Source of the DNA: an uncultured Bryobacteraceae bacterium
GTDB taxonomy: Bacteria; Acidobacteriota; Terriglobia; Bryobacterales; Bryobacteraceae
DNA: 7,380 nucleotides
Direction of reading: 5' to 3'
Assembly: GCA_937921835.1 (NCBI GenBank)
Contig: CAKZVG010000123.1
Span: 1 to 7,380, forward strand
The translations under genes were made by a program, and so were the position numbers. Numbering within the stretch: the stretch's first letter is position 1; every line of letters begins with the position of its first letter. The notes below the pieces were generated by a model, which saw only the letters and a list, made by a program, of their open reading frames with translations, had not been told where the DNA came from and did no database searches. Shown one piece after another: positions 1-6,705 of the stretch.

Positions 1-1
1 C

Positions 2-226
2 CGGCAGCCGACCGACACCTGCAAGGGGCAGATGTACCGCGATTTCGGAGCCGGCGAGTGGTTGTTCGAAATCGAGCAGACCAGCGGCGCCCAACTCTGG
101 TCGCGCTTGGCCGCCATTCACCGCGACCGGTCCCGGGCCCGGGCCAAGGTGCGCGTCATCATGGCCACGGTGGAAGAATTGCAGAAGCGCATGGTGGAGG
201 CGGTGCGCGCGGCTTGCCGGGTTTGA
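2..226 (+). CDS. 3' end of an unidentified protein gene (5' part outside window)
   Basis: An open frame enters from the left edge and stops at TGA 224-226, giving the last 74 residues of a protein. Codon third positions are strongly G/C, as in the certain genes here, so it is probably coding. The first ATG inside the window (32) is unlikely to be the true start because the frame is open and equally coding-like before it. The tail contains an acidic/aromatic stretch (GEWLFEIEQTSG) followed by a long basic amphipathic helix that ends in a VEELQKRMVEAV-type helix. This shape resembles the C-terminus of polysaccharide pyruvyl transferases or glycosyltransferases, but that is only a loose impression and no catalytic motif is in view. 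It converges on the prenyl synthase gene, leaving a 50-base gap. No function is assigned. Confidence 0.6.
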   Translation, partial: RQPTDTCKGQMYRDFGAGEWLFEIEQTSGAQLWSRLAAIHRDRSRARAKVRVIMATVEELQKRMVEAVRAACRV

Positions 227-258
227 TCCCCCGCGCCGGAAGACTCAGGAGGAGCGAC

Positions 259-273
259 GCGCGGGAAGCGCGC
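259..273. terminator. Possible weak hairpin between convergent genes
   Basis: The 50-base gap between the two convergent stop codons (226 and 277) contains GCGCG-GGAAG-CGCGC, a perfect 5-bp GC stem with a 5-base loop. It is the only hairpin seen in the gap and is placed where a bidirectional terminator would be useful. Neither side is followed by a U-rich tract, so it is not a classical intrinsic terminator, and short GC stems arise easily by chance in DNA of this composition. Confidence 0.25.
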
Positions 274-276
274 AGG

Positions 277-1365
277 TCAGTAGTCGCGCGCCGTCACCAG
301 GTCCGTCACCGCCAGCAGCGCCTTCTGGAAGGGGGAATCCGGAAGCCCGGCGAGCAGCAGGCGGGCCTTTTCGGCGAACGCGCCGGCGCGCTCCATGGCG
401 CGCTCGACGCCCCGGTTGGCCTGGACCAGTTCGAGCACGGTCTCAAAGGGCACGCCGCCGTAATCGCCATCGCGCAGCACGGTTTCCACCGCGTGGCGCT
501 GCTCGGCGGACGCGCTCTCGAGCGCGTAGATCAGAGGCAGCGTCACCTTGCCTTCGCGCAGGTCGCTGCCCACCGGCTTGCCGAGCACCGTCTCGCGGGC
601 GGTGAAATCGAGCACGTCGTCGACAAGCTGGAAGGCCATGCCAAGGTTCCAGCCGAAGCCGCCCATGCGCCCGGTCTCGGCCTCGCCGGCGGCGGCGAAA
701 ATGGCGCCCAGGCGCGCGCAGACCGAGAATAGGCTGGCGGTCTTGCGGTCCACCAGCTCCATGTAGTCCGCTTCGGAGACGTCGATGCGGCCGATGCGCT
801 GGAGCTGGATGAGTTCACCCTCGACCATGGAGTGCGTCAGCCCGATCAGCAGGTCGAGCACTTCGAAGTTGCGCTCGCGCAGCGCGATCTGGAAGGCCTG
901 CATGTAGAGCCAGTCCCCGGCGAGAACCGAGGTCTGATTGCCCCACAGCGCGTTGGTCGACGGCCGCCCGCGCCGCGTGTCGGCGTAGTCGATGACGTCG
1001 TCGTGCACCAGCGTGGCGGTGTGGATCAACTCCACCACCGCCCCCATGCGGATGGTGCTTTCGGTGCAGCGCCCAAACAGTTTGCCGGAAAGCAGCACCA
1101 GGATGGGCCGCAAGCGCTTCCCGCCGCTGGCGTGCAGGTAGTGCCCGATGGAGGTGATGGCGTCCACCGGCGCCACCGATTCGCTCTGAATCACCTGCTC
1201 GACCTGGAGCAGTTCCTCGTGCACCAGTTCCAGCAACCCGGCGGCCCGTAACGCATGCCCGCCCAAAGTGCCGCCGTTGGCGCCGGGAACATGAGCCGCC
1301 GGGCTGGCTGCGGACGCGTCGCTCCCGCCTGCGCATCGGAACTGCCCGGTATCCTTCAAGCTCAT
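277..1365 (-). CDS. Long-chain polyprenyl diphosphate synthase (IspB/HepT type)
   Basis: A trans-isoprenyl diphosphate synthase (362 aa) that would condense isopentenyl diphosphate units into a long all-trans chain, usually the tail of menaquinone or ubiquinone. The substrate-binding GGKRLRP lies at residues 81-87. The first aspartate-rich motif is DDVID (122-126), followed by RRGRP (131-135). The second is DDVLD (249-253), inside a GMAFQLVDDVLD-type helix, followed by GKPVGSDLREGK. The residue five places before the first motif is small (Ala117), as in long-chain enzymes, rather than the bulky aromatic typical of short-chain ones. The exact chain length cannot be read. The start ATG (1365-1363) lies 4 bases after the tatD stop, which supports coupling. 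It gives about 35 more N-terminal residues than E. coli IspB, low in complexity (Ala/Gly/Ser), and a TTG at residue 34 is a possible alternative start. It is the last gene of the cluster. Confidence 0.93.
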   Translation of the reverse strand: MSLKDTGQFRCAGGSDASAASPAAHVPGANGGTLGGHALRAAGLLELVHEELLQVEQVIQSESVAPVDAITSIGHYLHASGGKRLRPILVLLSGKLFGRCTESTIRMGAVVELIHTATLVHDDVIDYADTRRGRPSTNALWGNQTSVLAGDWLYMQAFQIALRERNFEVLDLLIGLTHSMVEGELIQLQRIGRIDVSEADYMELVDRKTASLFSVCARLGAIFAAAGEAETGRMGGFGWNLGMAFQLVDDVLDFTARETVLGKPVGSDLREGKVTLPLIYALESASAEQRHAVETVLRDGDYGGVPFETVLELVQANRGVERAMERAGAFAEKARLLLAGLPDSPFQKALLAVTDLVTARDY

Positions 1366-1369
1366 GGAT

Positions 1370-2173
1370 TCACCCAGTGTACCCGCTCGTATTCACGCGA
1401 AGCAAACAAAGCCGCTCGAAATTGTCCCGCGTGGCGGCGGCGATGTCCTCCAGGTCCGCGCCGCGGACCTCGGCCAGCTTGCGCGCCGTCTCCACCACGA
1501 AGGCGGGCTCATTGCGCCGTCCGCGCCGGGGCGCCGGGGCGAGCAGCGGGGCGTCGGTCTCCACCAGCAGGCGCTCCCGGGGCGCGCGCCGCGCGGCTTC
1601 GCGGATCTCCCCCGCCCGGGGAAACGTCAGAATGCCGGAGAAGCTCAGGTAGAAGCCCAGGGCGAGCGAGCGCTCGGCTTCCTCGATCCCGCCCGTGAAA
1701 CAGTGCATGATGCCGGGCAGAGCGTACGGCGCCCAATGCTCTTCGAGGATCGCGAAGGTATCGGGCCAGGCCTCGCGGGAGTGGATCACCACCGGCTTGC
1801 CGGCCATCCCCGCGATGTGAAGCTGGCGGATGAAAGCCTCCCGTTGCGCGCCGCGGGGGGCGGTCTGGTAATGGTATTCCAGGCCGGTCTCGCCGATGGC
1901 CGCCACGCGCGGATGACTGGCCAGCGCCTCGATGCGCGCGAAGGTCTCCTCGGGCGCCAGGTGCGCGTCGTGGGGCTGGACGCCGGCGGTAGCCCACACG
2001 CCCTGGTATTCCCCGGCCAGGCGGAGCGCCGCGTCCGCCGATTCGGGTGTGGTGGCGGTCCCGACGGCCAGGATGGCGCACACACCGGAATCCCGGGCGC
2101 GCGCCACCACGGCATCGCGGTCCGCGTCGAACTCCGCGCTATCCAGGTGGCAGTGCGAGTCGGCAAACTTCAT
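1370..2173 (-). CDS. tatD: TatD-family metal-dependent deoxyribonuclease
   Basis: A TIM-barrel metallohydrolase of 267 aa, the usual family length (about 260). Members are cytoplasmic Mg-dependent 3'-5' exonucleases/DNases linked to DNA repair; despite the name, they are not needed for Tat export. The metal ligands are all visible: DSHCHLD with His7 and His9, GETGLEY with Glu95, HSREAW with His131, MHCFTGG with His157, and VETDAPLLAP with Asp207. The family signature RNEP follows at 220-223. The loop before it reads PAPRRGRRNEP, where many homologues have His in place of the first Arg; this position is variable. The start ATG overlaps the metG stop as ATGA (2173-2170), so translation is probably coupled. 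A weak GGAG lies about 10 bases upstream of the ATG. The metG-tatD pairing is common in bacteria. Confidence 0.95.
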   Translation of the reverse strand: MKFADSHCHLDSAEFDADRDAVVARARDSGVCAILAVGTATTPESADAALRLAGEYQGVWATAGVQPHDAHLAPEETFARIEALASHPRVAAIGETGLEYHYQTAPRGAQREAFIRQLHIAGMAGKPVVIHSREAWPDTFAILEEHWAPYALPGIMHCFTGGIEEAERSLALGFYLSFSGILTFPRAGEIREAARRAPRERLLVETDAPLLAPAPRRGRRNEPAFVVETARKLAEVRGADLEDIAAATRDNFERLCLLRVNTSGYTG

Positions 2174-4104
2174 TTCAACCGCGCTCCGACGGGCACGTCT
2201 TCGAGAAAGCCCGCCAGCACGGGCGCGCCGTTCTCAAGCGACGCCGCCACGATCATCCCGTTCGATGGGATGCCGCGGAGTTTGCGCGGTTGCAGATTCG
2301 CAACGACGACGACCTTGCGCCCCACGAGTTGCTCCGGCGAATAGGCGAGCGCGATGCCCGCCACGATCGAGCGCGGCTCCGGCTCGCCGATGTCCACCAT
2401 CATGTGCATCAGCTTGTCGGCGCCCTTGACGCGTTCGGCGCTCTTCACCAGGCCAACGCGCATGTCGACCCTGGCGAAGTCCTCGATGCCGATCCGCCCA
2501 TCCGGCTCCTCCGCGGGCGAAGCTTCCTGAGAGGGCGCGGCTTTACCGAGCAGCGCCGCCTGCCGTTCGGTCTCTTTGACCTCCAGCTCCCGCATGCGCG
2601 CGACGGCCGGGGCCGCTTCGATGCGCGGAAACACCGCGGCGACCTCGCCGATTCTTTGGGCGGCGGGCAACTGTCCCCAAGCGAGCTCGTCCAGCCGCAC
2701 GTCTTCGAGCGGCGCGCTCATTCCGAGCTGCCGCCAGATCTTCGCGCACGACTGCGGCAGCAGCGGCGCCAGCAGCGCCGTGGCCACGCGGCAGACCTCG
2801 GCCGCGGTGTAGAGCGTGGCGTCAAGTCTGGCCCGCATCTCCGGCTCGTTGTGCCTGGCGATCTTCCAGGGGGCCTGCTCGACGATGTACTTGTCGGCCG
2901 CCGAGAGCAGCGTCCACAGCGATTCGAGGCCGCGGTGGAATTCGAAACGCTCGAAGGCCGCCAGCACCGCCGGAATGACCTGGGCCGCGGTTTCCCCGAT
3001 GCCCGCATCCGCCTCGCCCGCCGGAATCACGCCTTCCCGGTACTGCTGGATCATGCTGAGCGTGCGGCTCACCAGGTTTCCGAGGCCGTTGGCGAGGTCG
3101 GAGTTGTAGCGCCCGACGAGCGCGTCGTAGCTGAAGCTGCCGTCGCTGCCGAAGGGGACTTCGCGCAGCAGAAAGTAGCGCAGGGCGTCCACGCCCATCA
3201 CTTCCTGAATGGGCGTGGCGCGCACGATGTTGCCGCGCGACTTGCTCATCTTGTCGTTCTCAAACAGCAGCCAGCCGTGGGCGAAGATCTTCCTGGGCAG
3301 CTCCCAGCCCGCCGCCATCAGAAAGGCCGGCCAGAAGACGGCGTGGAAGCGCAGAATCTCCTTGCCGATCAGGTGCAGGTCGGCGGGCCACAGCCCCTCG
3401 CCTTCGACCGCGCTCATGTACGTGGTCAGGGCGTCGAACCAGACATAGAAAACGTGGTTCTCGCCCAGCGGAAACGGAATTCCCCACTTGATGGTTGTGC
3501 GGCTGATCGAGAGGTCGCTGAGTCCTTGCCTGACGAAGGCCAGCACCTCGTTGCGGCGAATCTCGGGCTGGATGAAATCGGGCTGCTTCTCGTACAGCTC
3601 GAGCAGGCGGTCGGCGAAGGCCGACAGTTTGAAGAAGTAGTTCTCCTCGGTGACGGTTTCGGTCAGCCGGCCGCACTCCGGACAAGGGTCGCCGGGCTTG
3701 GCTTCGTTCACGTACAACTCGTCGAACATGCAGTACTGGCCGGTGTAGGAGCCTTTGTAGATGTAGCCGTTGGCGTGGCAGCGCTCGAGCAACTCGCGCA
3801 CCTTGGCGGCGTGGCGCGGGTCGGTGGTGCGCATGAAGCGGTCCACGGCCAGACCGAGCCTGTCCCATTGCGCGCGGAATTCGTTGGCGATGACGGTGGT
3901 GAACTCCTCGGGCGACTTGCCGGCCGCGCGCGCCGAGCGCTCCACTTTCTGGCCGTGCTCGTCGGTGCCGGTGGCGAGGATGGCATGGTAGCCCTGCATG
4001 CGCTTGAAGCGCCGGATGGTATCGGCGGCGATGGTGGTGTAGGCGTGGCCGATGTGCGGCGCCGCGTTGACGTAGTAGATGGGAGTGGTGAGGTAGTATT
4101 TCAT
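2170..4104 (-). CDS. metG: Methionine--tRNA ligase with C-terminal tRNA-binding domain
   Basis: A class I aminoacyl-tRNA synthetase (644 aa) that charges tRNA-Met with methionine using ATP in the cytoplasm. In order: a Rossmann catalytic domain with the HIGH motif (17-20) and TGTDEHG (45-51); the connective-peptide zinc knuckle at about 125-144; the KMSKS loop at 285-289 (FENDKMSKSRGN); the helical anticodon-binding domain, about 330-490; an acidic, low-complexity linker (about 515-535); and a Trbp111-like OB-fold domain (about 539-644, EDFARVDMRVG through NLQPRKLRGIPSNGM) that binds tRNA and dimerises the enzyme. The knuckle has only three cysteines (C125, C141, C144), with Asp128 where many zinc-binding MetRS have the second Cys. 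The start ATG overlaps the larC stop as ATGA (4104-4101). There is no strong Shine-Dalgarno, so translation is probably coupled to larC. Length is normal for the dimeric form. Confidence 0.98.
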   Translation of the reverse strand: MKYYLTTPIYYVNAAPHIGHAYTTIAADTIRRFKRMQGYHAILATGTDEHGQKVERSARAAGKSPEEFTTVIANEFRAQWDRLGLAVDRFMRTTDPRHAAKVRELLERCHANGYIYKGSYTGQYCMFDELYVNEAKPGDPCPECGRLTETVTEENYFFKLSAFADRLLELYEKQPDFIQPEIRRNEVLAFVRQGLSDLSISRTTIKWGIPFPLGENHVFYVWFDALTTYMSAVEGEGLWPADLHLIGKEILRFHAVFWPAFLMAAGWELPRKIFAHGWLLFENDKMSKSRGNIVRATPIQEVMGVDALRYFLLREVPFGSDGSFSYDALVGRYNSDLANGLGNLVSRTLSMIQQYREGVIPAGEADAGIGETAAQVIPAVLAAFERFEFHRGLESLWTLLSAADKYIVEQAPWKIARHNEPEMRARLDATLYTAAEVCRVATALLAPLLPQSCAKIWRQLGMSAPLEDVRLDELAWGQLPAAQRIGEVAAVFPRIEAAPAVARMRELEVKETERQAALLGKAAPSQEASPAEEPDGRIGIEDFARVDMRVGLVKSAERVKGADKLMHMMVDIGEPEPRSIVAGIALAYSPEQLVGRKVVVVANLQPRKLRGIPSNGMIVAASLENGAPVLAGFLEDVPVGARLK

Positions 4105-5258
4105 TTCCGGTTCGCCAAGTAGGCCCGGGCGGCTTCGGCCGCGATCTGTTGGAGCGGTGCGCCGGAGGCGAGCGCCAGCGCCCGGCAGTCTTCATATTCG
4201 GGCGCGAACGCTCCCGATCCCGACACCTTCACGCGGACCTTTCCGTGGGGCGTCTCTACTTCCACGATACTGCGCTCCTGGACCCGGCGCTCGGCGTGAT
4301 GGATGCGCAGGCCCAGGGTGGAGGTCTCGGCCAACACCAGCGCCGCCAGCCGCTCCTGGTCTTCCGGCTTGGCGACCACCGACAAGAGCGTTCCCGGACG
4401 GTTTTTTTTCATGTAGACGGGCTGAAGCGTGACGTCCAGGGCGCCGGCCGCGAGCAGGCGCTCCATGGCGTAGCCGAGCACCTGCGGGGTCGAGTCGTCG
4501 ATGTTGGCCTCGATGAGCGCCACCGTCAGCGCCTCGGGCGCGCCGCCCGCCTCGCCGATCAGCACCCGGAGCACGTTGGCCTCTTGCGGCAAGTCGCGGC
4601 TGCCCGCGCCGAAGCCGCTCGCCTGAAGCCGCATGGCGGGCGGCGGGCCGAAGCCTGCCGCCAGGGTCGCGGCGATGGCGGCGCCGGTGGGCGTGGTGAG
4701 TTCCATCTCCGGCCCGCGCGCGTAGACCGGCGCGCCTTCGAGCAGGGCGGCGGTGGCCGGGGCGGGAACGGGCAGCACGCCGTGCTCGGTCTCGACCGTG
4801 CCGCTGCCGGTGTTAATGGCCGAACAGTGCACGCGTTCGACGCCAAGCAGCTCCAGCGCCAGGCAGGCGCCGGCGATGTCGGCGATCGAATCCACCGCGC
4901 CGACCTCGTGGAAGTGCACCTTCTCAATGGGGACGTTGTGCACCCGCGCCTCGGCTTCTCCCAGCTTTTCGAAGACGCGGCGGGCGTCGTGTTTGGCGCG
5001 CGCCGGCAGCGCCGAGCCGTCGATCATGCGCAGGATCTGCGGCAGGTGCCGGTGTGCTTTCTGTTCGCCGCCTTCGACGTGGAATTTCAGCGCGCTAAGG
5101 CCGCGCCGCTTCACGCGCTCGAAGCGGAACGCCGCGCCGGTGCCGAGCGAGCGCAGCCCCTCTTCGATCGCTTCGCACGGAGCGCCCGCGTCGGCCAGTG
5201 CGCCGACCGTCATGTCGCCGGCAATGCCGGAAAACGCATCCAGGTAACAGAGTTTCAT
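4101..5258 (-). CDS. larC: LarC: CTP-dependent nickel insertase for the nickel-pincer cofactor
   Basis: LarC uses CTP to insert nickel into pyridinium-3,5-bisthiocarboxylic acid mononucleotide, the last step in making the nickel-pincer nucleotide cofactor of lactate racemase and other LarA-like enzymes. The 385-aa frame is intact. Motifs: N-terminal DAFSGIAGDM (7-16), AHRH (68-71), VHFHEVGAVDSIADI (114-128), NTGSGTVETEHG (149-160), TPTGAAI (189-195), EANIDD (250-255) and KKNRPG (284-289), then the C-terminal domain. The His-rich stretch of some homologues is absent. In Lactiplantibacillus plantarum the protein is made from two frames (larC1/larC2) by programmed frameshifting; here both halves are in one frame, although an A8 run codes for KKN. 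No larA, larB or larE lies in the window. The start ATG overlaps the sirtuin stop, and the stop overlaps the metG start, both as ATGA. Confidence 0.95.
   Translation of the reverse strand: MKLCYLDAFSGIAGDMTVGALADAGAPCEAIEEGLRSLGTGAAFRFERVKRRGLSALKFHVEGGEQKAHRHLPQILRMIDGSALPARAKHDARRVFEKLGEAEARVHNVPIEKVHFHEVGAVDSIADIAGACLALELLGVERVHCSAINTGSGTVETEHGVLPVPAPATAALLEGAPVYARGPEMELTTPTGAAIAATLAAGFGPPPAMRLQASGFGAGSRDLPQEANVLRVLIGEAGGAPEALTVALIEANIDDSTPQVLGYAMERLLAAGALDVTLQPVYMKKNRPGTLLSVVAKPEDQERLAALVLAETSTLGLRIHHAERRVQERSIVEVETPHGKVRVKVSGSGAFAPEYEDCRALALASGAPLQQIAAEAARAYLANRK
4401..4407 (-). other. A_AAA_AAC slippery heptamer inside larC
   Basis: Eight T on the + strand (4402-4409) give ATG AAA AAA AAC CGT on the coding strand. 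The last seven bases of the A-run plus C form A_AAA_AAC in the correct phase for tandem -1 slippage. A -1 shift would add about 69 different codons and stop at TGA 4194-4192. The bases are certain; whether ribosomes or RNA polymerase slip here is unknown. No downstream stimulatory hairpin was identified. Confidence 0.4.
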
Positions 5259-5965
5259 GAGATCAACCGTGGGAGAATCTGGCCCGCGGGACCGCGCAGG
5301 GAGCAGTCCACCAGGTGCGAAAACGCGGTTTCATCGACGTTGACTTCGATCACCTTCGCGCCCGCCTGGCGCGCGTACGGGACCAGTCCGGCGGCGGGAT
5401 AAACCACCGCCGAGGTGCCCGCCACCAGGAGCACTTCGGCCGCGCCGGCAGCCGCTTCGGCGCGCTCCCAGACTTCCGGCGGCAGCGCCTCGCCGAACCA
5501 GACCACGCCCGGGCGCAGCAGCCCGCCGCAATCGCAGCGCGGCGGCAGTTCGGGCAGCTTCGGCCGCAAGTCGCGGCGCTCGCGCCCGCAGCTCTGGCAG
5601 CGCACGTTCCAGATGTCGCCGTGGAGTTTAAGGATGTTGCGGCTCCCGGCGCGGTCGTGCAGTCCGTCGACGTTCTGCGTGATCAGGGTGAAGCGGGCGG
5701 CGCGGGCCTCCAGTTCCGCCAGCGCGTGGTGTCCGGCATTCGGCTGGGCTTCGGCGATCAGCCCGCGCCGCCAGTCGTACCATTCCCAGACCAGCTTCGG
5801 ATCGCGCGCGAACGCCTGCGGCGTAGCGAGTTCCTCCGGGCGGAAACTGCGCCACACGCCTCCCGGACCCCGGAAGGTGGGAATGCCGCTCTCGGCGGAG
5901 ATCCCCGCGCCGGTCAGGACCGCGACCGAAGCGGCCGATTGGATCCACTCGCGCGCCTGCTGCAC
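5255..5965 (-). CDS. cobB: NAD-dependent protein deacylase, sirtuin class III (CobB/SIRT5-like)
   Basis: A sirtuin of 236 aa that removes acyl groups from lysines, using NAD+ and releasing nicotinamide and O-acyl-ADP-ribose. Visible motifs: GAGISAESGIPTFRG (19-33) for NAD binding, TQNVDGLH (96-103), catalytic His115 in KLHG, GTSAVVYPAA (183-192) and EVN (207-209). Zinc is probably held by C123, C126, C144 and C146 (CxxC then CxC). Tyr63 and Arg66 (WYDWRR) match the Tyr/Arg pair that lets SIRT5 and CobB recognise succinyl- and malonyl-lysine, so desuccinylation as well as deacetylation is likely. The start is GTG (5965-5963). The frame has a TGA at 5974-5972, so no earlier start is possible, and the family's N-terminal helix begins here. 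There is no Shine-Dalgarno. The stop overlaps larC as ATGA (5258-5255), and yceI ends 43 bases upstream. Confidence 0.95.
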   Translation of the reverse strand: MQQAREWIQSAASVAVLTGAGISAESGIPTFRGPGGVWRSFRPEELATPQAFARDPKLVWEWYDWRRGLIAEAQPNAGHHALAELEARAARFTLITQNVDGLHDRAGSRNILKLHGDIWNVRCQSCGRERRDLRPKLPELPPRCDCGGLLRPGVVWFGEALPPEVWERAEAAAGAAEVLLVAGTSAVVYPAAGLVPYARQAGAKVIEVNVDETAFSHLVDCSLRGPAGQILPRLIS

Positions 5966-5973
5966 AGATGTTC

Positions 5974-5984
5974 ATTATCGTATA
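5974..5984 (-). promoter_or_regulatory. Putative -10 region for the sirtuin-larC-metG-tatD cluster
   Basis: On the - strand the gap between yceI and the sirtuin contains TATACGATAAT. GATAAT (5979-5974) matches TATAAT at five of six positions and ends 8 bases before the GTG start, so transcription would begin at or within a few bases of the start codon. No recognisable -35 box is present at 16-18 bases. In such a GC-rich context an AT-rich patch at this place is suggestive, not proof. Confidence 0.4.
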
Positions 5985-6008
5985 GCGGCGCGTACTTTCT
6001 GGCCCGCG

Positions 6009-6602
6009 TCAGAGCTTGCGGATGAATTGCAGGTCGACGGTGATGGTGACTTCGTCGCCCACCACCAGCCCGCCGGTCTCGATGGCGCGGTTCCAGGTAA
6101 GGCCGAAATCCTTGCGGTTGATGCGCGCGGTGGCGGTGGAGCCGGTGCGGACGCCGCCCCGCCCGTCCTTGATCTCCGGCGCCAGCGGCTCGACGTCGAA
6201 GACCACCTCGCGGGTCGTGCCGCGGATGGTCAGATCGCCGGTGAGCCTGTAGCCGCTCCCCGAGCGCTCGATCCGCTTGGACTTGAACGTCATCGTGGGA
6301 TACTTCTCGACCTCGAAGAAGTCGGCGCTTTTCAGATGGGCGTCGCGCTTGGGCTCGCGCGTGTCGATGGAGGAGACGTCGATGGTGACGTCGATGCTGC
6401 CCTGGGTGGGGTCGGCGGCGTCGAAGCGCGCGCTGCCGGAGAGTTTTCCGAAGTGCCCGCGGACGTTGGAGACCATCATGTGCCGGACGGTGAACTGAGC
6501 CGCCGAATGGGAAGCGTCGATGCGCCACTCGGGCGGCTGGGCGGCCAGCGGCAAAGCGAGCGGACACACACAAACGGCAAGAGCGAAGGTTCCTCTGAGC
6601 AT
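6009..6602 (-). CDS. YceI-family periplasmic polyisoprenoid-binding protein
   Basis: A secreted protein (197 aa precursor) of the YceI lipocalin-like family. Members form a beta-barrel that holds a polyisoprenoid chain in the periplasm; physiological roles vary and are poorly defined. The start ATG at 6602 is chosen because it opens directly into a signal peptide: MLRGTF, a hydrophobic core at about 5-19 and probable cleavage after Ala21 (LAA|QPP). Frames extending further upstream to 6719 add 39 residues with no family match and would bury the signal peptide. The family pattern is clear: WRIDASHSAAQFTVRHMM (26-43), SSIDTREPKRDAHLKSADFF (77-96), YPTMTFKS (101-108), LTGDLTIRGTTREV (120-133) and the C-terminal FGLTWN (156-161). 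No lipobox is seen; the cysteines at 11 and 13 lie within the signal peptide. It is divergent from a cytochrome c gene, and 43 bases separate it from the sirtuin, so read-through is possible. Confidence 0.93.
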   Translation of the reverse strand: MLRGTFALAVCVCPLALPLAAQPPEWRIDASHSAAQFTVRHMMVSNVRGHFGKLSGSARFDAADPTQGSIDVTIDVSSIDTREPKRDAHLKSADFFEVEKYPTMTFKSKRIERSGSGYRLTGDLTIRGTTREVVFDVEPLAPEIKDGRGGVRTGSTATARINRKDFGLTWNRAIETGGLVVGDEVTITVDLQFIRKL

Positions 6603-6610
6603 ATGTCTTG

Positions 6611-6616
6611 AGTATA
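6611..6616 (-). promoter_or_regulatory. Putative -10 box of yceI
   Basis: TATACT on the - strand matches TATAAT at five of six positions and ends 8 bases before the ATG at 6602. No convincing -35 box or Shine-Dalgarno sequence is present. The spacing would put the transcription start at or next to the start codon, as for the sirtuin and the cytochrome gene. Confidence 0.4.
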
Positions 6617-6667
6617 GCGCCGCGGGCCGGGATGCGCCTTGCCTGGCGCCCCGCGAGACGGGGAGGT

Positions 6668-6698
6668 TTGACCCGCGAGGGGGGCCGGTGCGTAGAAT
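6668..6698 (+). promoter_or_regulatory. Putative sigma70-type promoter of the cytochrome c gene
   Basis: TTGACC (6668-6673) and TAGAAT (6693-6698) each match the sigma70 consensus at five of six positions, separated by 19 bases, which is slightly longer than ideal. TAGAAT ends 7 bases before the GTG at 6706, so the mRNA would be leaderless or nearly so. A GAGG run at 6677-6680 sits inside the spacer and would instead be a Shine-Dalgarno if the GTG at 6688 is the true start; the two readings exclude each other. Confidence 0.45.
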
Positions 6699-6705
6699 CT
6701 CAAGC

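Noticed and set aside
247..254. AGGAGGAG, a perfect Shine-Dalgarno-like sequence on the + strand
   Set aside because: No ATG, GTG or TTG follows within a usable distance and no coding frame on that strand begins there; it lies in the gap between convergent genes.
2047..5402. Very long open frames on the + strand opposite metG (2047-4122) and larC (4149-5402)
   Set aside because: Their translations are rich in Arg, Gly, His and Ala with no family motifs, and they lie opposite genes with complete catalytic motifs. Long antisense frames are expected in GC-rich coding DNA because stop codons are rare.
5315..6611. + strand open frames opposite the sirtuin and yceI (5315-6025 and 5415-6611)
   Set aside because: Same GC-driven antisense effect. 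They cross gene boundaries and show no recognisable domain.
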